From assembly GCA_021713395.1 (NCBI GenBank), contig JAKJJT010000001.1:186001-250000 (forward strand): a stretch of 64,000 nt of DNA, given 5' to 3'. Below the pieces are notes generated by a model. That model did not search any database. It worked only from the letters and a program-made list of their open reading frames with translations, and was not told the DNA's origin. Every line of letters starts with the position of its first letter. The stretch's first letter is position 1. The position numbers and the translations under genes are program-made. Shown piece after piece: positions 26,263 through 36,966 of this stretch. This stretch comes from Thiotrichales bacterium 19S9-11 (GTDB taxonomy: Bacteria; Pseudomonadota; Gammaproteobacteria; Francisellales; Francisellaceae).

Positions 26263-26880
26263 ATGGCTTTAGAAATTATTTTTTATGTGTTTTCAGTTGT
26301 TGCAATTATCGGTGCCTTATTGGTTGTGACATCAGCAAACCCGGTACGTGCTGTTTTAAGTAAAGTACTTACATTTGTTGCAGCAGCAGGGGTATGGATG
26401 AGTATGCAGGCAGAGTATTTATCATTACTTTTAATTGTTGTTTATGTTGGTGCTGTTTTAGTTTTATTTTTATTTGTGATAATGATGCTTGATATTAAAG
26501 AAGAAGAAAAACGCGCATCTTATGTTTCTTATTGGATTATATCCGCTTTGGCTTTGGTCTTATTTTTAGCACTTTTAATTTATGGCATCTATATGGCTTT
26601 TCATAATCAGTACACAAGCCTTGAAACACTAAGTGCAACGCATAGTAGTATTGAAGCTTTAGGTAAGTCGATGTATGAAGGCTTTATTTATCCATTTGAA
26701 CTAGCAGCTTATGTGCTTTTAGCAGCGATGATTGCAGCAATTACTTTAGCGTTTCGTGGTAAGAGACGTGGTAATAAGTCGATTTCACCATCTAAGCAAA
26801 TACAGGTTAATGCTAAAGACCGTTTGGTGATGCTAAAAGATCTAAACCCATCACAAATTAACTCAAAGCGTGGGGAGTAA
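26263..26880 (+). CDS. nuoJ: NADH-quinone oxidoreductase subunit J
   Basis: A 205-residue membrane subunit with five helices. [25 protein letters not shown] is the conserved third helix with its pi-bulge region. The C-terminal basic tail (about 170-205) is on the cytoplasmic side and variable. AGAGG precedes the ATG. The stop is one base before nuoK. Confidence 0.95.
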   Translation: MALEIIFYVFSVVAIIGALLVVTSANPVRAVLSKVLTFVAAAGVWMSMQAEYLSLLLIVVYVGAVLVLFLFVIMMLDIKEEEKRASYVSYWIISALALVLFLALLIYGIYMAFHNQYTSLETLSATHSSIEALGKSMYEGFIYPFELAAYVLLAAMIAAITLAFRGKRRGNKSISPSKQIQVNAKDRLVMLKDLNPSQINSKRGE

Positions 26881-26881
26881 C

Positions 26882-27193
26882 ATGATTGAATTATCATTGA
26901 TGCATTATTTGATTTTTTCTGGTGTTTTATTTGTGATTGGATTTTCTGGCGTTGTCATGAATCGAAAAAATTTATTGGTTTTATTAATGTCAATTGAAAT
27001 TATGCTATTAGCTGTTAATACTAACTTTGTTGCCTTTTCTCAATATATGAAAAACCCAGTTGGTGAAGTATTTGTCTTTTTTATTTTAACCGTTGCAGCA
27101 GCAGAAGCAGCGATTGGTTTGGCTATTATTGTTGCTTACTTTAGATCAAAAGGTAGTATTTCAATTAGTCAGTTAAATGAGCTTAAGGGGTAA
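26882..27193 (+). CDS. nuoK: NADH-quinone oxidoreductase subunit K
   Basis: A 103-residue membrane subunit with three helices. The two buried glutamates of the proton path are visible in [12 protein letters not shown] and [12 protein letters not shown] start at the ATG at 26882 ([10 protein letters not shown]), with GGGGAG just upstream at the end of nuoJ; a GTG-type start 12 bases earlier would overlap nuoJ and add foreign residues. Confidence 0.96.
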   Translation: MIELSLMHYLIFSGVLFVIGFSGVVMNRKNLLVLLMSIEIMLLAVNTNFVAFSQYMKNPVGEVFVFFILTVAAAEAAIGLAIIVAYFRSKGSISISQLNELKG

Positions 27194-27196
27194 GTG

Positions 27197-29200
27197 ATGT
27201 CAGTACAGTTTTTAGCGATTTTAGCTGTTGTTTCACCGTTAATTGGTTCATTGTTTGCAGGTTTATTTTGTCGAAAAATAAGTCAACGATCCGTTAATAT
27301 TGTCACGATTGGTTTAATGATATTGGCGACTTTGGCATCTTTTTATTTAGCTTATGAAGTGATTGGTAATGGCAGCTTATATCAAAGTTTTGTGCTAGCA
27401 TATCCTGATCATACATTTAACCTATATGTTTGGGGATCAACACTTGATTTAAATTTAAATGTTGGCTTTATCATTGATCCACTGACCGTTTATATGATGA
27501 TGATTATAACTTTTGTCTCAACATTAGTGCATATTTACTCAATTGGTTATATGCATAAAGATAAGGGTTATGCAAGATTCTTTAGTTATATTTCAGGTTT
27601 TAGCTTTGCTATGCTTTGCCTTGTCATGGGTAATAACTTTTTAATGCTCTTTTTTGGTTGGGAAGGCGTTGGCCTTTTCTCTTATCTTCTAATTGGTTTT
27701 TGGTTTGATAAGCCAAGTGCAACCTATGCCTCATTAAAAGCATTTATTGTTAACCGCGTTGGTGATTTAGGTTTCTTACTTGGTATTGCCGTTGTTCTAT
27801 TTTATTTTAATAGTCTTGATTATACGACAGCCTTTAAATCAGTTGATCATCTCTATGCACAAGATCCAACCATTACATTTTTAGGTTTTCAATTTAATGG
27901 CATTACCTTAATGTGTCTTTTACTCTTTGTTGGAGCCTGTGGTAAGTCAGCTCAGATACCATTACATATGTGGCTTGAAGGATCAATGGAAGGTCCAACA
28001 CCAATTTCAGCTTTAATTCATGCAGCAACGATGGTGACAGCGGGTATCTTTATGCTTGCAAGATTATCACCACTATTTGAACTATCAGAAGCAGCGCTTT
28101 CTGTCGTTTTAATCGTTGGGGCTTCAACTTGCTTTTTTATGGGGCTATTGGCTATTGTTCAAATGGACATTAAAAGAGTGGTTGCTTATTCAACACTTTC
28201 ACAGTTAGGTTATATGATTGCAGCACAGGGTGCTTCTGCTTATTCTATTGGTATGTTTCATTTAATGACGCATGCAGCATTTAAGGCTTTATTATTCTTA
28301 GCGGCTGGTTCTGTGATCATTGCCATGCATCACGAACAAAATATGTCAAAAATGGGTGGCATGCGACGTTATATGCCAGTCACTTATATTTGTATGCTAA
28401 TTGGTGCTTTAGCGTTAGCTGCAATTCCACCATTTGCAGGTTTTTACTCGAAAGACTTAATTATTGATGCAGTGAGCGCATCAACTATTTATGGTCATGG
28501 TTATGCATCATTTTTAGTAACAGCTTGTGCATTTGTTACAGCCTTTTATACTTTTAGAATGTTCTTTTATGTTTTTCATGGTAAAGAGAGAATTCCAACT
28601 GAGCTTAAGTCACATGTCAAAGAATCACCAAAAAGTGTATTAATTGCACTTATTTTCTTAGCAATTCCTTCTATACTTGCAGGCTATTTTTTCTTTGATT
28701 ATGCATTGCATCCACAAAGCTTTTTTGGCAGTACGTTGGATATGTCACAGTTTCCTGTCGTAAAAGAGCTAGCAGAAGAAGCACAGAATCAATCACCGTT
28801 TATCTTTTTAACGCATGCGGTTCATACCTTACCATTTTGGCTATCAATTTTTGGTGTTATTTTAGCGTATGTTTGTTATGTGCTTGTTCCTTCAATTCCA
28901 ATGAAAATAACAAATTTTCCACTATTTAAACCACTTTATTGGTTTTTCCTTAAAAAGTATTTAGTTGATGTAATTTTTGATAACTTATTTGGCCGTGGTA
29001 CTTGGCTTTTAGGCATGTTACTTTGGCGAGTGGGTGATGTATTAATTATTGATCGTGGTGTTGTTCATGGTGCTTCAGGTTTCTTCTACTGGGGTGGTGG
29101 TAAGATTAGACGTCTTCAAAGCGGATTTTTATATCACTATGTGTTTTTAATGATGATTGCTTTGGTTGCTCTTTTAAGTTGGATGTATTTTATCAAATAG
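27197..29200 (+). CDS. nuoL: NADH-quinone oxidoreductase subunit L
   Basis: A 667-residue antiporter-like proton-pumping subunit at the end of the membrane arm. The conserved glutamate is in FFGWEGVGLFSYLLIG, and the lysine path includes GACGKSAQIPLHMWLEGSMEGPTPISALIHAATMV. The long amphipathic lateral helix near the C-terminus is present. I take the ATG at 27197; a GTG directly before it at 27194 is less likely. It lies three bases after nuoK. Confidence 0.96.
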   Translation: MSVQFLAILAVVSPLIGSLFAGLFCRKISQRSVNIVTIGLMILATLASFYLAYEVIGNGSLYQSFVLAYPDHTFNLYVWGSTLDLNLNVGFIIDPLTVYMMMIITFVSTLVHIYSIGYMHKDKGYARFFSYISGFSFAMLCLVMGNNFLMLFFGWEGVGLFSYLLIGFWFDKPSATYASLKAFIVNRVGDLGFLLGIAVVLFYFNSLDYTTAFKSVDHLYAQDPTITFLGFQFNGITLMCLLLFVGACGKSAQIPLHMWLEGSMEGPTPISALIHAATMVTAGIFMLARLSPLFELSEAALSVVLIVGASTCFFMGLLAIVQMDIKRVVAYSTLSQLGYMIAAQGASAYSIGMFHLMTHAAFKALLFLAAGSVIIAMHHEQNMSKMGGMRRYMPVTYICMLIGALALAAIPPFAGFYSKDLIIDAVSASTIYGHGYASFLVTACAFVTAFYTFRMFFYVFHGKERIPTELKSHVKESPKSVLIALIFLAIPSILAGYFFFDYALHPQSFFGSTLDMSQFPVVKELAEEAQNQSPFIFLTHAVHTLPFWLSIFGVILAYVCYVLVPSIPMKITNFPLFKPLYWFFLKKYLVDVIFDNLFGRGTWLLGMLLWRVGDVLIIDRGVVHGASGFFYWGGGKIRRLQSGFLYHYVFLMMIALVALLSWMYFIK

Positions 29201-29224
29201 GCGCGTTTGAAAGGAAAATAATAA

Positions 29225-30784
29225 ATGTTATATTTAACTAACTTTTATGACTGGTTGCTGCTTGAGTTAAGTGCAGCGCATGGTACTTTGCTAGATATAT
29301 TAATTTGGCTTCCGATTGTTGGTTCATTTTTTGTGATGATTTTATTTAATGATGATAAAAAAGCATTAACTGCACGTTGGGTTGCTCTGGTTATTGCTAT
29401 TATCACCTTCTTATTTAGTTTGTTACTTTATGCAAATTTCAATGCATTATCTGATAAGATGCAATTTTTACAAGTTGTTAATTGGATACCTATTATTAAT
29501 GCAAAATATGCATTAGGGGTTGATGGTATTTCTGTTTTATTTATCATGCTAACCTCATTTACAACGGTGATTATTATCCTTGGTGCTTGGAAAACAATAC
29601 ATGTTAAAGTATCACAGCATATGAGTATTTTCTTAATGACCTGTGGTATTACCAATGGCGTATTCTCCGCGATGGATTCCTTATTATTTTATGTCTTTTG
29701 GGAGGCATCACTTATTCCAATGACTTTAGCAATTGGCATCTGGGGTGGCCAAAATCGTGTTTATGCTGCTATGAAGTTTTTCTTATATGCCTTTTTTGGT
29801 TCTGTCTTTATGCTCATTGCGATTTTATATCTTTATTCAGAAACAGGTTCCTTTATGATCCAAGATTTTTATAACCTGCGCCTACCAGTTGAGGTACAGT
29901 GGTTATTAACCTTATCATTTTGGATTGCATTTGCCGTTAAAGTACCGATGTGGCCAGTTCATACTTGGCTTCCTGATGCGCATACTGAAGCACCTGCGGG
30001 TGGTTCTGTTGTACTAGCAGCTTTAATGCTTAAAATGGGTGCTTATGGTTTTATTCGTTTTTCTTTACCGATGTTTCCAGAGATTCATATGAGTATTGAT
30101 GAATTTTTAATTGGCCTATCATTAATTGCAATTGTCTATGTTGGTATTGCTTCCATTGTTCAAAAAGATGCAAAGCGTTTAATTGCGTACTCTTCAATTT
30201 CACATATGGGGATAGTTACGTTAGGTATTTTCTCAGTCTTTTTAATTTTTGCACGAACAGGGCACACAGACTCAGCACTTTTAGGTGTCCAAGGTGCAGT
30301 TTTTCAAATGATTGCTCATGCATTTTCTTCAGGTGGGCTTTTTATTGGTATTAGCTTTTTATCAGCTAGAATGAAAACGCGTATGATTGATGATTACCAA
30401 GGCGTTGCTTTTTCAATGCCAATTTTTGCAGCCTTTTTTATGCTTTTCTGTTTAGCAAATGTTGGTCTACCAGGTACCAGTGGCTTTGTTGGTGAGTTTT
30501 TAGTAATCTTAGGTGTCTTTAAAGCATCACCATTGTTAGCATTACTTGCTGGTTTAACCTTGATTTTAGCGCCAGCATATACGCTTTGGATGTATAAGCG
30601 TGTTATTTTTGGAAAAGTTAAAAATGAAAAAATTCAAGCACTTAAAGATATTAGTGGTGTTGAAATACTCGTTTTTGTTTTATTAGCCATTCCAACTATT
30701 TGGTTTGGTATTTATCCGGAGCCGATTCTGCATTTATCACAAGCAGCATCGAATGGATTTATCCAATATTTAAACATACAGTAA
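29225..30784 (+). CDS. nuoM: NADH-quinone oxidoreductase subunit M
   Basis: A 519-residue antiporter-like proton-pumping subunit. Fourteen or so helices are visible; key segments are FYVFWEASLIPMTLAIG with the conserved Glu, AVKVPMWPVHTWLPDAHTEAPAGGSV, and SYSSISHMG-like QKDAKRLIAYSSISHMG. An AAGGAAAAT site precedes the ATG. The length matches the family. Confidence 0.96.
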   Translation: MLYLTNFYDWLLLELSAAHGTLLDILIWLPIVGSFFVMILFNDDKKALTARWVALVIAIITFLFSLLLYANFNALSDKMQFLQVVNWIPIINAKYALGVDGISVLFIMLTSFTTVIIILGAWKTIHVKVSQHMSIFLMTCGITNGVFSAMDSLLFYVFWEASLIPMTLAIGIWGGQNRVYAAMKFFLYAFFGSVFMLIAILYLYSETGSFMIQDFYNLRLPVEVQWLLTLSFWIAFAVKVPMWPVHTWLPDAHTEAPAGGSVVLAALMLKMGAYGFIRFSLPMFPEIHMSIDEFLIGLSLIAIVYVGIASIVQKDAKRLIAYSSISHMGIVTLGIFSVFLIFARTGHTDSALLGVQGAVFQMIAHAFSSGGLFIGISFLSARMKTRMIDDYQGVAFSMPIFAAFFMLFCLANVGLPGTSGFVGEFLVILGVFKASPLLALLAGLTLILAPAYTLWMYKRVIFGKVKNEKIQALKDISGVEILVFVLLAIPTIWFGIYPEPILHLSQAASNGFIQYLNIQ

Positions 30785-30796
30785 AGGATCGTTGTA

Positions 30797-32251
30797 ATGG
30801 GCTTAGATTCACAACAAACCTGGATTGCACTACTACCAGAGATTGTTTTATCTGGTATGATTCTGGTTATTTTATTAGCAGATTTATTTTTAAATAAATT
30901 TTGTCGAAACATTGCTTATGGCTTATCGCAGTTAAGTTTAATAGCTGTTTTTTTCATCTGTTGGCATTTTATAAAATATGATCGCTCTGGCATCTTTTTA
31001 GATGGTCAATTGCATCTATCAAGTTTGACACTGCTACTATCAATGGTTGTCTTAGTTTGTACATTTTTAGTCTTTATTTATTCAAGGAAATATATTGAAG
31101 ATCATAATATGATGAAACTTGAATATTATATTTTAACCTTACTATCAACACTCGGTGCGCTTGTTTTAATTCAAGCAGCAAATCTAATTACAATCTTTAT
31201 AGGTTTAGAACTTTTATCATTACCACTTTATGCTATGATTGGTATGAGAAGAGGCTATAAGCCAGGTGGTGAGGCATCGATTAAATATTTTATTACAGGG
31301 GCCCTTGCTACAGCAGTGTTACTTTATGGTATGTCATTTATTTATGGTATTACAGGCTCACTTGATGTTGTAACGATTGCCCAGTATCTAGCAAATCCGA
31401 ATCAGAACTATCATTTAGTTGTTTTATTTTCAATGGTCTTTTTTATCTTAGCATTTGCTTTTAAACTAGGGGCAGCGCCATTTCATATGTGGCTTCCAGA
31501 TGTTTATCAAGGCTCACCTAATGCGGTGACTGCTTATCTTGCCTCAACACCAAAAGTTGCAGGTTATGCAATGTTAGTTATTTTAATGCATGAAATGATG
31601 ATTAGTTATAGTAACTACTGGGCTGATATTTTAATGATTATCGGTATTTTATCAATTGTTATTGGTAATACCGCAGCACTCGTTCAAAAGAACTTAAAGC
31701 GTATGATTGGTTATTCAACCATTGCTCATGTTGGCTTTGTCTTTCTAGCATTATCTGTTGATACCGATGGTAGTATGAGTTTAGGTTCAGCACTTTATTA
31801 TATGATTGTTTATGTAATAAACGCTGTTGCTGTTTTTGGTATTATTATGATTTTATCAAAAGCAAATTTTGAAGCAGAAAACTTAAAAGATTTTGCAGGG
31901 CTAAACCAAAGAAATTCATGGTTATCGTTTTTAATGCTAATCTTATTTTTATCATTAGCAGGTGTGCCGCCTTTAGCTGGATTTAGTATTAAGCTTCTTG
32001 TCATTAACACCTTAGTTCAGCATGAAGCTTATTATTTAGCCGTCTTTGCATTGATTATGTCTGTTGTTGGTGCATTTTACTATTTACGAGTGCTTCGTAT
32101 GGTTTATTTTGAAAAAGCAGTCACGGATGAGCCGATTATTATAAGGCCTGATGCGCAAATTGCAGTTTCACTTAACTGTATTTTAATTTTAGTCTTTGGT
32201 ATTGCACCATACTATACGATGAACTTGATTCGTTTGATTTATCAGTATTAA
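30797..32251 (+). CDS. nuoN: NADH-quinone oxidoreductase subunit N
   Basis: A 484-residue antiporter-like subunit and the last gene of the nuo operon. FIGLELLSLPLYAMIGM holds the conserved Glu; KLGAAPFHMWLPDVYQGSPNAVTAYLAS and MIGYSTIAHVGFV are the pump signatures. All 14 subunits are present and unbroken, so a working complex I is expected. Confidence 0.96.
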   Translation: MGLDSQQTWIALLPEIVLSGMILVILLADLFLNKFCRNIAYGLSQLSLIAVFFICWHFIKYDRSGIFLDGQLHLSSLTLLLSMVVLVCTFLVFIYSRKYIEDHNMMKLEYYILTLLSTLGALVLIQAANLITIFIGLELLSLPLYAMIGMRRGYKPGGEASIKYFITGALATAVLLYGMSFIYGITGSLDVVTIAQYLANPNQNYHLVVLFSMVFFILAFAFKLGAAPFHMWLPDVYQGSPNAVTAYLASTPKVAGYAMLVILMHEMMISYSNYWADILMIIGILSIVIGNTAALVQKNLKRMIGYSTIAHVGFVFLALSVDTDGSMSLGSALYYMIVYVINAVAVFGIIMILSKANFEAENLKDFAGLNQRNSWLSFLMLILFLSLAGVPPLAGFSIKLLVINTLVQHEAYYLAVFALIMSVVGAFYYLRVLRMVYFEKAVTDEPIIIRPDAQIAVSLNCILILVFGIAPYYTMNLIRLIYQY

Positions 32252-32300
32252 ACTTTTTGATGTTCGGTGAATAGTGAGTGAATTTATTTTAACTTATAGG

Positions 32301-32319
32301 TTATTCTAATCTAGAATAA
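32301..32319. repeat. Inverted repeat between nuoN and the polysaccharide locus
   Basis: TTATTCTA and TAGAATAA, perfect 8-bp arms around ATC. No T-run follows, so it is weak as a terminator; it may mark the promoter region of the polysaccharide genes. Confidence 0.4.
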
Positions 32320-32350
32320 TTGATTAAAAATTGAAGTATCAAGGGAAAGT

Positions 32351-33337
32351 GTGTTTTTAATTTGTTTGTTAGTTTTGTTTTTTAGCTTTTTATGTGCACC
32401 ATTGACGATTTATTATGCTAAAAAAATATCAATGATTGATACAGCTAACGAGAGAAGCTCACATATTGGGCAGACCTATCGTGGTGGAGGCATCTTATTT
32501 ATTATATTTTTTTATGTTGGCGTTATAACTGCATGGTCAATAGGGTATATTCAGTTAACAAGTTTTTTAATTACTTTATTAGTTTGTTCATTATTTATTG
32601 CAGTTGTTGGCTGGTTTGATGATTTTAAAAACCTATCAGCTCGAATGCGCTTTTTGATTCAGATAGTACTTGCCACTGTATCTATATGCTTTTTAGATCA
32701 GCTATGGCCAAATATTCCGATACTAATTGAGAAGTTTTTTTTAATACTAGCTTGGGTATGGTTTATTAATTTATATAATTTTATGGATGGTGCCGATGGG
32801 TTTTCAGCCCAAGAAACAATTTTTATTTGTGGTATCTTATTTTTATTATTAGGTGCTAATGCTTATATTTTAGCAATATTAGGGTGTGCTATTTTAGGCT
32901 TTTTAAGAGTCAACTACCCAAAAGCTCATATTTTCATGGGGGATATTGGTAGTTTGTTTTTAGGGTTTATTTTAGGTGGTTTTTTACTTTATATAGTTAG
33001 TAACAACCACTTATCAGCTATTGATGCTATATTAGTAACCTCATTATTTAGCTTTGATGCAACTTATACTTTGATAAAACGAGTGATTAAGAAGAAGAAA
33101 TTTTGGCAGGCACATAGAGAACACTGGTATCAAAGACTTTTAATTACAGGGTTTTCTCATAAGCAATTATTTTGGGTTGGTGTACTGTATAATTTTTTGG
33201 TACTTATGATTTTTTGGTATACCCAAAATATACATGTTATCTATCGTATTATTTTAGTTCTAATACTTTGGTTAATTTATATAAGATTTATTTTAGGCCG
33301 AGAGAGACAGAATGAAAAAAAGTTTATTAAAAAATAA
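32351..33337 (+). CDS. WecA/WbpL-type undecaprenyl-phosphate sugar-1-phosphate transferase
   Basis: A 328-residue polytopic membrane protein of the MraY/WecA family, with a GTG start behind AGGGA. It would begin the lipid-linked repeat unit by moving an N-acetylated sugar phosphate from UDP to undecaprenyl phosphate. The active-site loops are seen: GWFDDFKNLSARMRF, NFMDGADGFSAQE, MGDIGSLFLGF and HREHWYQRLL. The size and the HREHWYQRL loop fit the WbpL branch better than WecA. It is first in the locus and overlaps the dehydratase gene by 26 bases, so the two should be made together. Confidence 0.9.
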   Translation: MFLICLLVLFFSFLCAPLTIYYAKKISMIDTANERSSHIGQTYRGGGILFIIFFYVGVITAWSIGYIQLTSFLITLLVCSLFIAVVGWFDDFKNLSARMRFLIQIVLATVSICFLDQLWPNIPILIEKFFLILAWVWFINLYNFMDGADGFSAQETIFICGILFLLLGANAYILAILGCAILGFLRVNYPKAHIFMGDIGSLFLGFILGGFLLYIVSNNHLSAIDAILVTSLFSFDATYTLIKRVIKKKKFWQAHREHWYQRLLITGFSHKQLFWVGVLYNFLVLMIFWYTQNIHVIYRIILVLILWLIYIRFILGRERQNEKKFIKK

Positions 33338-35096
33338 AGGCGCTTGGCTTGTTTTGGCCTATGACTTATCTATGGCTTTGTTATCCTGGGTTATCGTTCA
33401 TGGACTAACTTTTAGTTCACTTAGACAATTTTCTGCTACCCAGTTTTTATATATTCTGATTGCCTTTTCAATTTCGATTAAACTATATCGTACTTATGCA
33501 TCTCTTTGGAAGACGGTTTCTTCAGATGACTTAAAAAGAAATATTTATGCGGTTATTTTAGGTAGTATTTTATTTTTTGTATTTGAGTTTTTTTCTAATC
33601 GACTGGTTAGTATTGCCCGAACTGAAGTGCTATTTTATCCAGTTTTTACATTAATGATGATGTTATCTGGTCGCTTTATTTACCGCCAATACTTGTTTAA
33701 AAGAAAAGTAAAAGATGCAAAAAAGTTAATTATTATAGGTGCTGGAAAAGGTGCTGCCTTATTTCTTCGTGAAAATGAATCCTTAAGCTCACCTTATCAA
33801 GTTTTAGCTATTTTTGATGATAAGCCTTCATTACATGGCAAAATTATTCGTGGAGCATCTGTTATTGGACCAACAGACTTATTATTTGAAAAAAAGTTAT
33901 TAGAAAAGTTTCCAGCTGATGAAGTCTTAATTGCCATCCCTTCGATATCATCAAAAGAGTTGCGACAGATTAACCGTAAATGTCTAACGCTATCATTACC
34001 TATTAAAATACTGCCATCATTGATGGACTTAGCAAGAGGTGACAGGGTAACTGATATTAGAAATATTGAGTTAGAAGATTTATTAGGTCGAGAGCCTGTA
34101 TCAATTGAGTCGGATAAATTGAAATTAGCTTATGATAATAAAACAGTTCTAGTCACAGGTGGTGCTGGCTCAATTGGCTCTGAAATTATTCGTCAATTAT
34201 TAAAAGAAAGTAAACCAAAGGCAATTATCGTTCTTGATCATGATGAATATAGCCTGTATAAACTTGAGCAGGAGCTATTAGCTAATCAAACAAAATCCAA
34301 AGTATTATTTATTCTAGCAAATATCCTAGATCAACAATATATAGAACAAATTTTTAGTAATAATCATATTGATATTGTATTTCATGCAGCAGCTTATAAG
34401 CATGTGCCAATGCTAGAAGAGCAAGTTGAAATAGCTGTTAAAAATAATGTGATTGGCACTAAAACTATTGCTGATCTATCTTCTAAATATAATATTGAAC
34501 GCTTTTTATTAGTTTCAACGGATAAAGCCGTTAACCCAACAAATGTGATGGGTGCTACTAAGCGAGTTGCAGAGCTTTATGTGAGTAGTCTTAGATCTAA
34601 AACTAAATATGTCGTTACACGCTTTGGTAATGTGTTAGGTTCAGCAGGTAGTGTGATTCCACTATTTAAAGAGCAGTTAGAAAAAGGTGGTCCAATTACT
34701 GTAACACATCAAGATATTGAGCGTTATTTTATGATGATTCCAGAAGCGTCTTTATTAGTTATTTTATCTTGTGCCATAGCTTCTGGTGGGGAGACCTATG
34801 TTTTGGAAATGGGGAAACCAGTTAAAATTGTGAAACTTGCGGAACAGTTAATCTCTTTAGCAGGTAAAAAGCCGTATGAAGATATTGAGATTATATTTAC
34901 TGGTTTAAGAAAAGGTGAAAAAATGTATGAAGAGCTTTTTTATTCAAAAGAAAAGTTAAACGCATCTGGGTACGATAAGCTTTTGATTGGGAGTTCAACG
35001 AAAATATCTGAAGCAGAAATAAAGAAGTTGTTCTCTAAAATTCAGATAGCAAGAAATAATAAAGAAATTTTATCTTTTATAAAGAACCTTAGGTAG
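33312..35096 (+). CDS. WbpM/CapD-type UDP-N-acetylhexosamine 4,6-dehydratase
   Basis: A 594-residue membrane-anchored enzyme. About four N-terminal transmembrane segments (to residue 110) are followed by a CoA-binding-like Rossmann domain and then a short-chain dehydrogenase domain with VTGGAGSIGSEIIRQL (NAD binding, about 280) and STDKAVNPTNVMGATKRVAE, where the usual YxxxK tyrosine is replaced by Met (MGATK), as in WbpM and FlaA1. It would convert UDP-GlcNAc to a 4-keto-6-deoxy sugar such as a precursor of QuiNAc, FucNAc or bacillosamine. Membrane WbpM proteins are usually about 650 residues. It stands beside the initiating transferase, as in Pseudomonas O-antigen loci. Confidence 0.92.
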   Translation: MKKSLLKNKGAWLVLAYDLSMALLSWVIVHGLTFSSLRQFSATQFLYILIAFSISIKLYRTYASLWKTVSSDDLKRNIYAVILGSILFFVFEFFSNRLVSIARTEVLFYPVFTLMMMLSGRFIYRQYLFKRKVKDAKKLIIIGAGKGAALFLRENESLSSPYQVLAIFDDKPSLHGKIIRGASVIGPTDLLFEKKLLEKFPADEVLIAIPSISSKELRQINRKCLTLSLPIKILPSLMDLARGDRVTDIRNIELEDLLGREPVSIESDKLKLAYDNKTVLVTGGAGSIGSEIIRQLLKESKPKAIIVLDHDEYSLYKLEQELLANQTKSKVLFILANILDQQYIEQIFSNNHIDIVFHAAAYKHVPMLEEQVEIAVKNNVIGTKTIADLSSKYNIERFLLVSTDKAVNPTNVMGATKRVAELYVSSLRSKTKYVVTRFGNVLGSAGSVIPLFKEQLEKGGPITVTHQDIERYFMMIPEASLLVILSCAIASGGETYVLEMGKPVKIVKLAEQLISLAGKKPYEDIEIIFTGLRKGEKMYEELFYSKEKLNASGYDKLLIGSSTKISEAEIKKLFSKIQIARNNKEILSFIKNLR

Positions 35097-35178
35097 ATGT
35101 AGGGGTTTGCTGTTTATTATTATTTTAAGTATAATCTCGCAAACAATATTAAAGCTCGTTAGAGAGTGAAGGTTTTAC

Positions 35179-36966
35179 ATGAAGAATTTTTTTCATTATT
35201 TTTTTGGGATAATGGACAAAAAAGATAGGCTTGGCTTTTATCGGTATGTAGTAGTTCTGTTTTTCGGTAGCTTTTTTTCAGTTTTAGGTATTGGTGCGGT
35301 TATACCATTTATCAATGTTTTGATTCAGCCAGATAAGGTGATGTCCTATAGTTTATTTCAAACTTGGAGTTATAATCAAATTGTTATCTGTTTGACAATG
35401 ATATTAATTGTAGCGTTTGCAATAAAAAATTTAGTTGCATTGCTTTTATTAAACTATCAATCTAAATTTTTATTTGGCCTGGTAGCAAAAATACAAGGCA
35501 AGCTTTTTACTGGATATATGGCACTGCCCTATGAATATCATTTAAACCGAAGCACTCCAAATTTAATTAAAACAGTTAATAATGATACGACAATGTTATC
35601 GGACTATATTATAGCACCATTTGGAACTTTTTTAACTGAGTTACTATCTTCAATATTTGTTCTTATCATTTTACTGTGGATTAATCCAGTTTTTACAGTT
35701 TTTGTCGCTGTTTTTTTAGTTATTGGTGTTTTCTCATTTATGAGGGCAATTAAAGCTAGAGTTGAATATTACTCTAAATTGCGTTCACAAAGTTGGTCTG
35801 TAATGACTGAGAAAGTATTAGCAGGACTTTCAGGAATTAAAGAATCTAAACTTTATCATTGCGAAACACAGTTTCTAAATGCTTTTAAGCAAGATGCGAT
35901 TAAACTAAAGTCTTCAAGTGCCTTTCAATTAACCTTCCAGCAAGCGCCTAGGATGTTAATCGAGTTTGTAGGTCTGACGGTTGTTATGTGTGTTTTATGT
36001 GGGTTTATCTTGGTAGGAAATAAGCCGGAGAGTATGTTTGTTTTATTGGGTGTTTTTGGCATAGCTGCAGCTCAACTGTTGCCCAGTTTAAATCGATTAA
36101 CTCAAGCAATGGTGCAGATTAAATATGGTGTATCTGCATTAGAGGGAATACATAAAGAGCTACATCAAGTTCAAGACAAAGACTTAATTTTGTTAAATAA
36201 GAAACAGAATGTAGATCCTTTGACATTTAAATCAAGTATTAAATTAAAAGATCTTTACTATAGTTATGAAAATGGTATTCAAGCCATTAGAGGTGTGAAT
36301 TTAGATATTTCTGTCAATAAAAGAGTTGCTTTTGTTGGTGAATCAGGAGCTGGTAAAACAACGTTGGTTGATTTGTTAATGGGGCTGTACGAGCCACTAA
36401 AAGGCAGTATAGAGCTAGACGGGGTGATGCTTAAAACTTATGAACAAAAATTAGCTTTTCAGAAATTATTTGCCTATATCCCTCAGTCAATTATCTTATA
36501 TGATAAATCAATAAGGGAAAATATTGCCTTTGGAGTTGGTTCTGATTGTATTGATGATGATTTGGTGAAATTTTGTTTAGAGGCCGTACAACTGGATGAT
36601 TTTGTCAATCAACTTAGCAAGAAAGAAGATACATTTATAGGCGAAGCAGGTGTTCGTTTATCTGGCGGACAAAGGCAGAGGATAGGAATTGCAAGAGCCC
36701 TTTATCGTAAGCCACAGATTTTAGTAATGGATGAAGCTACTGCAGCGTTAGATAATAATACAGAAAGGGAGGTGACTAATGTGTTATCAAAGCTCACTAA
36801 CCTTACTATAATTACCATTGCTCATCGTCTAAGTACTATTCAGAATTATGATGAAATATTTGTTTTTGATAATGGGAAAGTGGTTGAAAAAGGAAAGTAC
36901 AACTATTTACTAGAGAAGTCAAAATTTTTTAAAGGTATGATTGAAGCTAAGCAAGGCCCGTTATGA
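35179..36966 (+). CDS. ABC transporter, PglK/MsbA-like flippase (fused permease and ATPase)
   Basis: A 595-residue half transporter. The first 320 residues form a six-helix ABC transmembrane domain; the ATPase follows with Walker A GESGAGKTT at about 388, the signature LSGGQRQRIGIARAL and Walker B ILVMDEATAALD, then the switch HRLST. PglK-type transporters flip undecaprenyl-linked oligosaccharides, and the gene context (initiating transferase before it, polymerase after it with a four-base overlap) fits this role. No Wzx flippase is seen in the locus. An MsbA-like lipid exporter cannot be excluded from sequence alone. Confidence 0.85.
   Translation: MKNFFHYFFGIMDKKDRLGFYRYVVVLFFGSFFSVLGIGAVIPFINVLIQPDKVMSYSLFQTWSYNQIVICLTMILIVAFAIKNLVALLLLNYQSKFLFGLVAKIQGKLFTGYMALPYEYHLNRSTPNLIKTVNNDTTMLSDYIIAPFGTFLTELLSSIFVLIILLWINPVFTVFVAVFLVIGVFSFMRAIKARVEYYSKLRSQSWSVMTEKVLAGLSGIKESKLYHCETQFLNAFKQDAIKLKSSSAFQLTFQQAPRMLIEFVGLTVVMCVLCGFILVGNKPESMFVLLGVFGIAAAQLLPSLNRLTQAMVQIKYGVSALEGIHKELHQVQDKDLILLNKKQNVDPLTFKSSIKLKDLYYSYENGIQAIRGVNLDISVNKRVAFVGESGAGKTTLVDLLMGLYEPLKGSIELDGVMLKTYEQKLAFQKLFAYIPQSIILYDKSIRENIAFGVGSDCIDDDLVKFCLEAVQLDDFVNQLSKKEDTFIGEAGVRLSGGQRQRIGIARALYRKPQILVMDEATAALDNNTEREVTNVLSKLTNLTIITIAHRLSTIQNYDEIFVFDNGKVVEKGKYNYLLEKSKFFKGMIEAKQGPL

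Noticed and set aside
32301-32319. Terminator of the nuo operon
   Set aside because: The hairpin has weak A/T pairs and no T-run; kept only as an inverted repeat.
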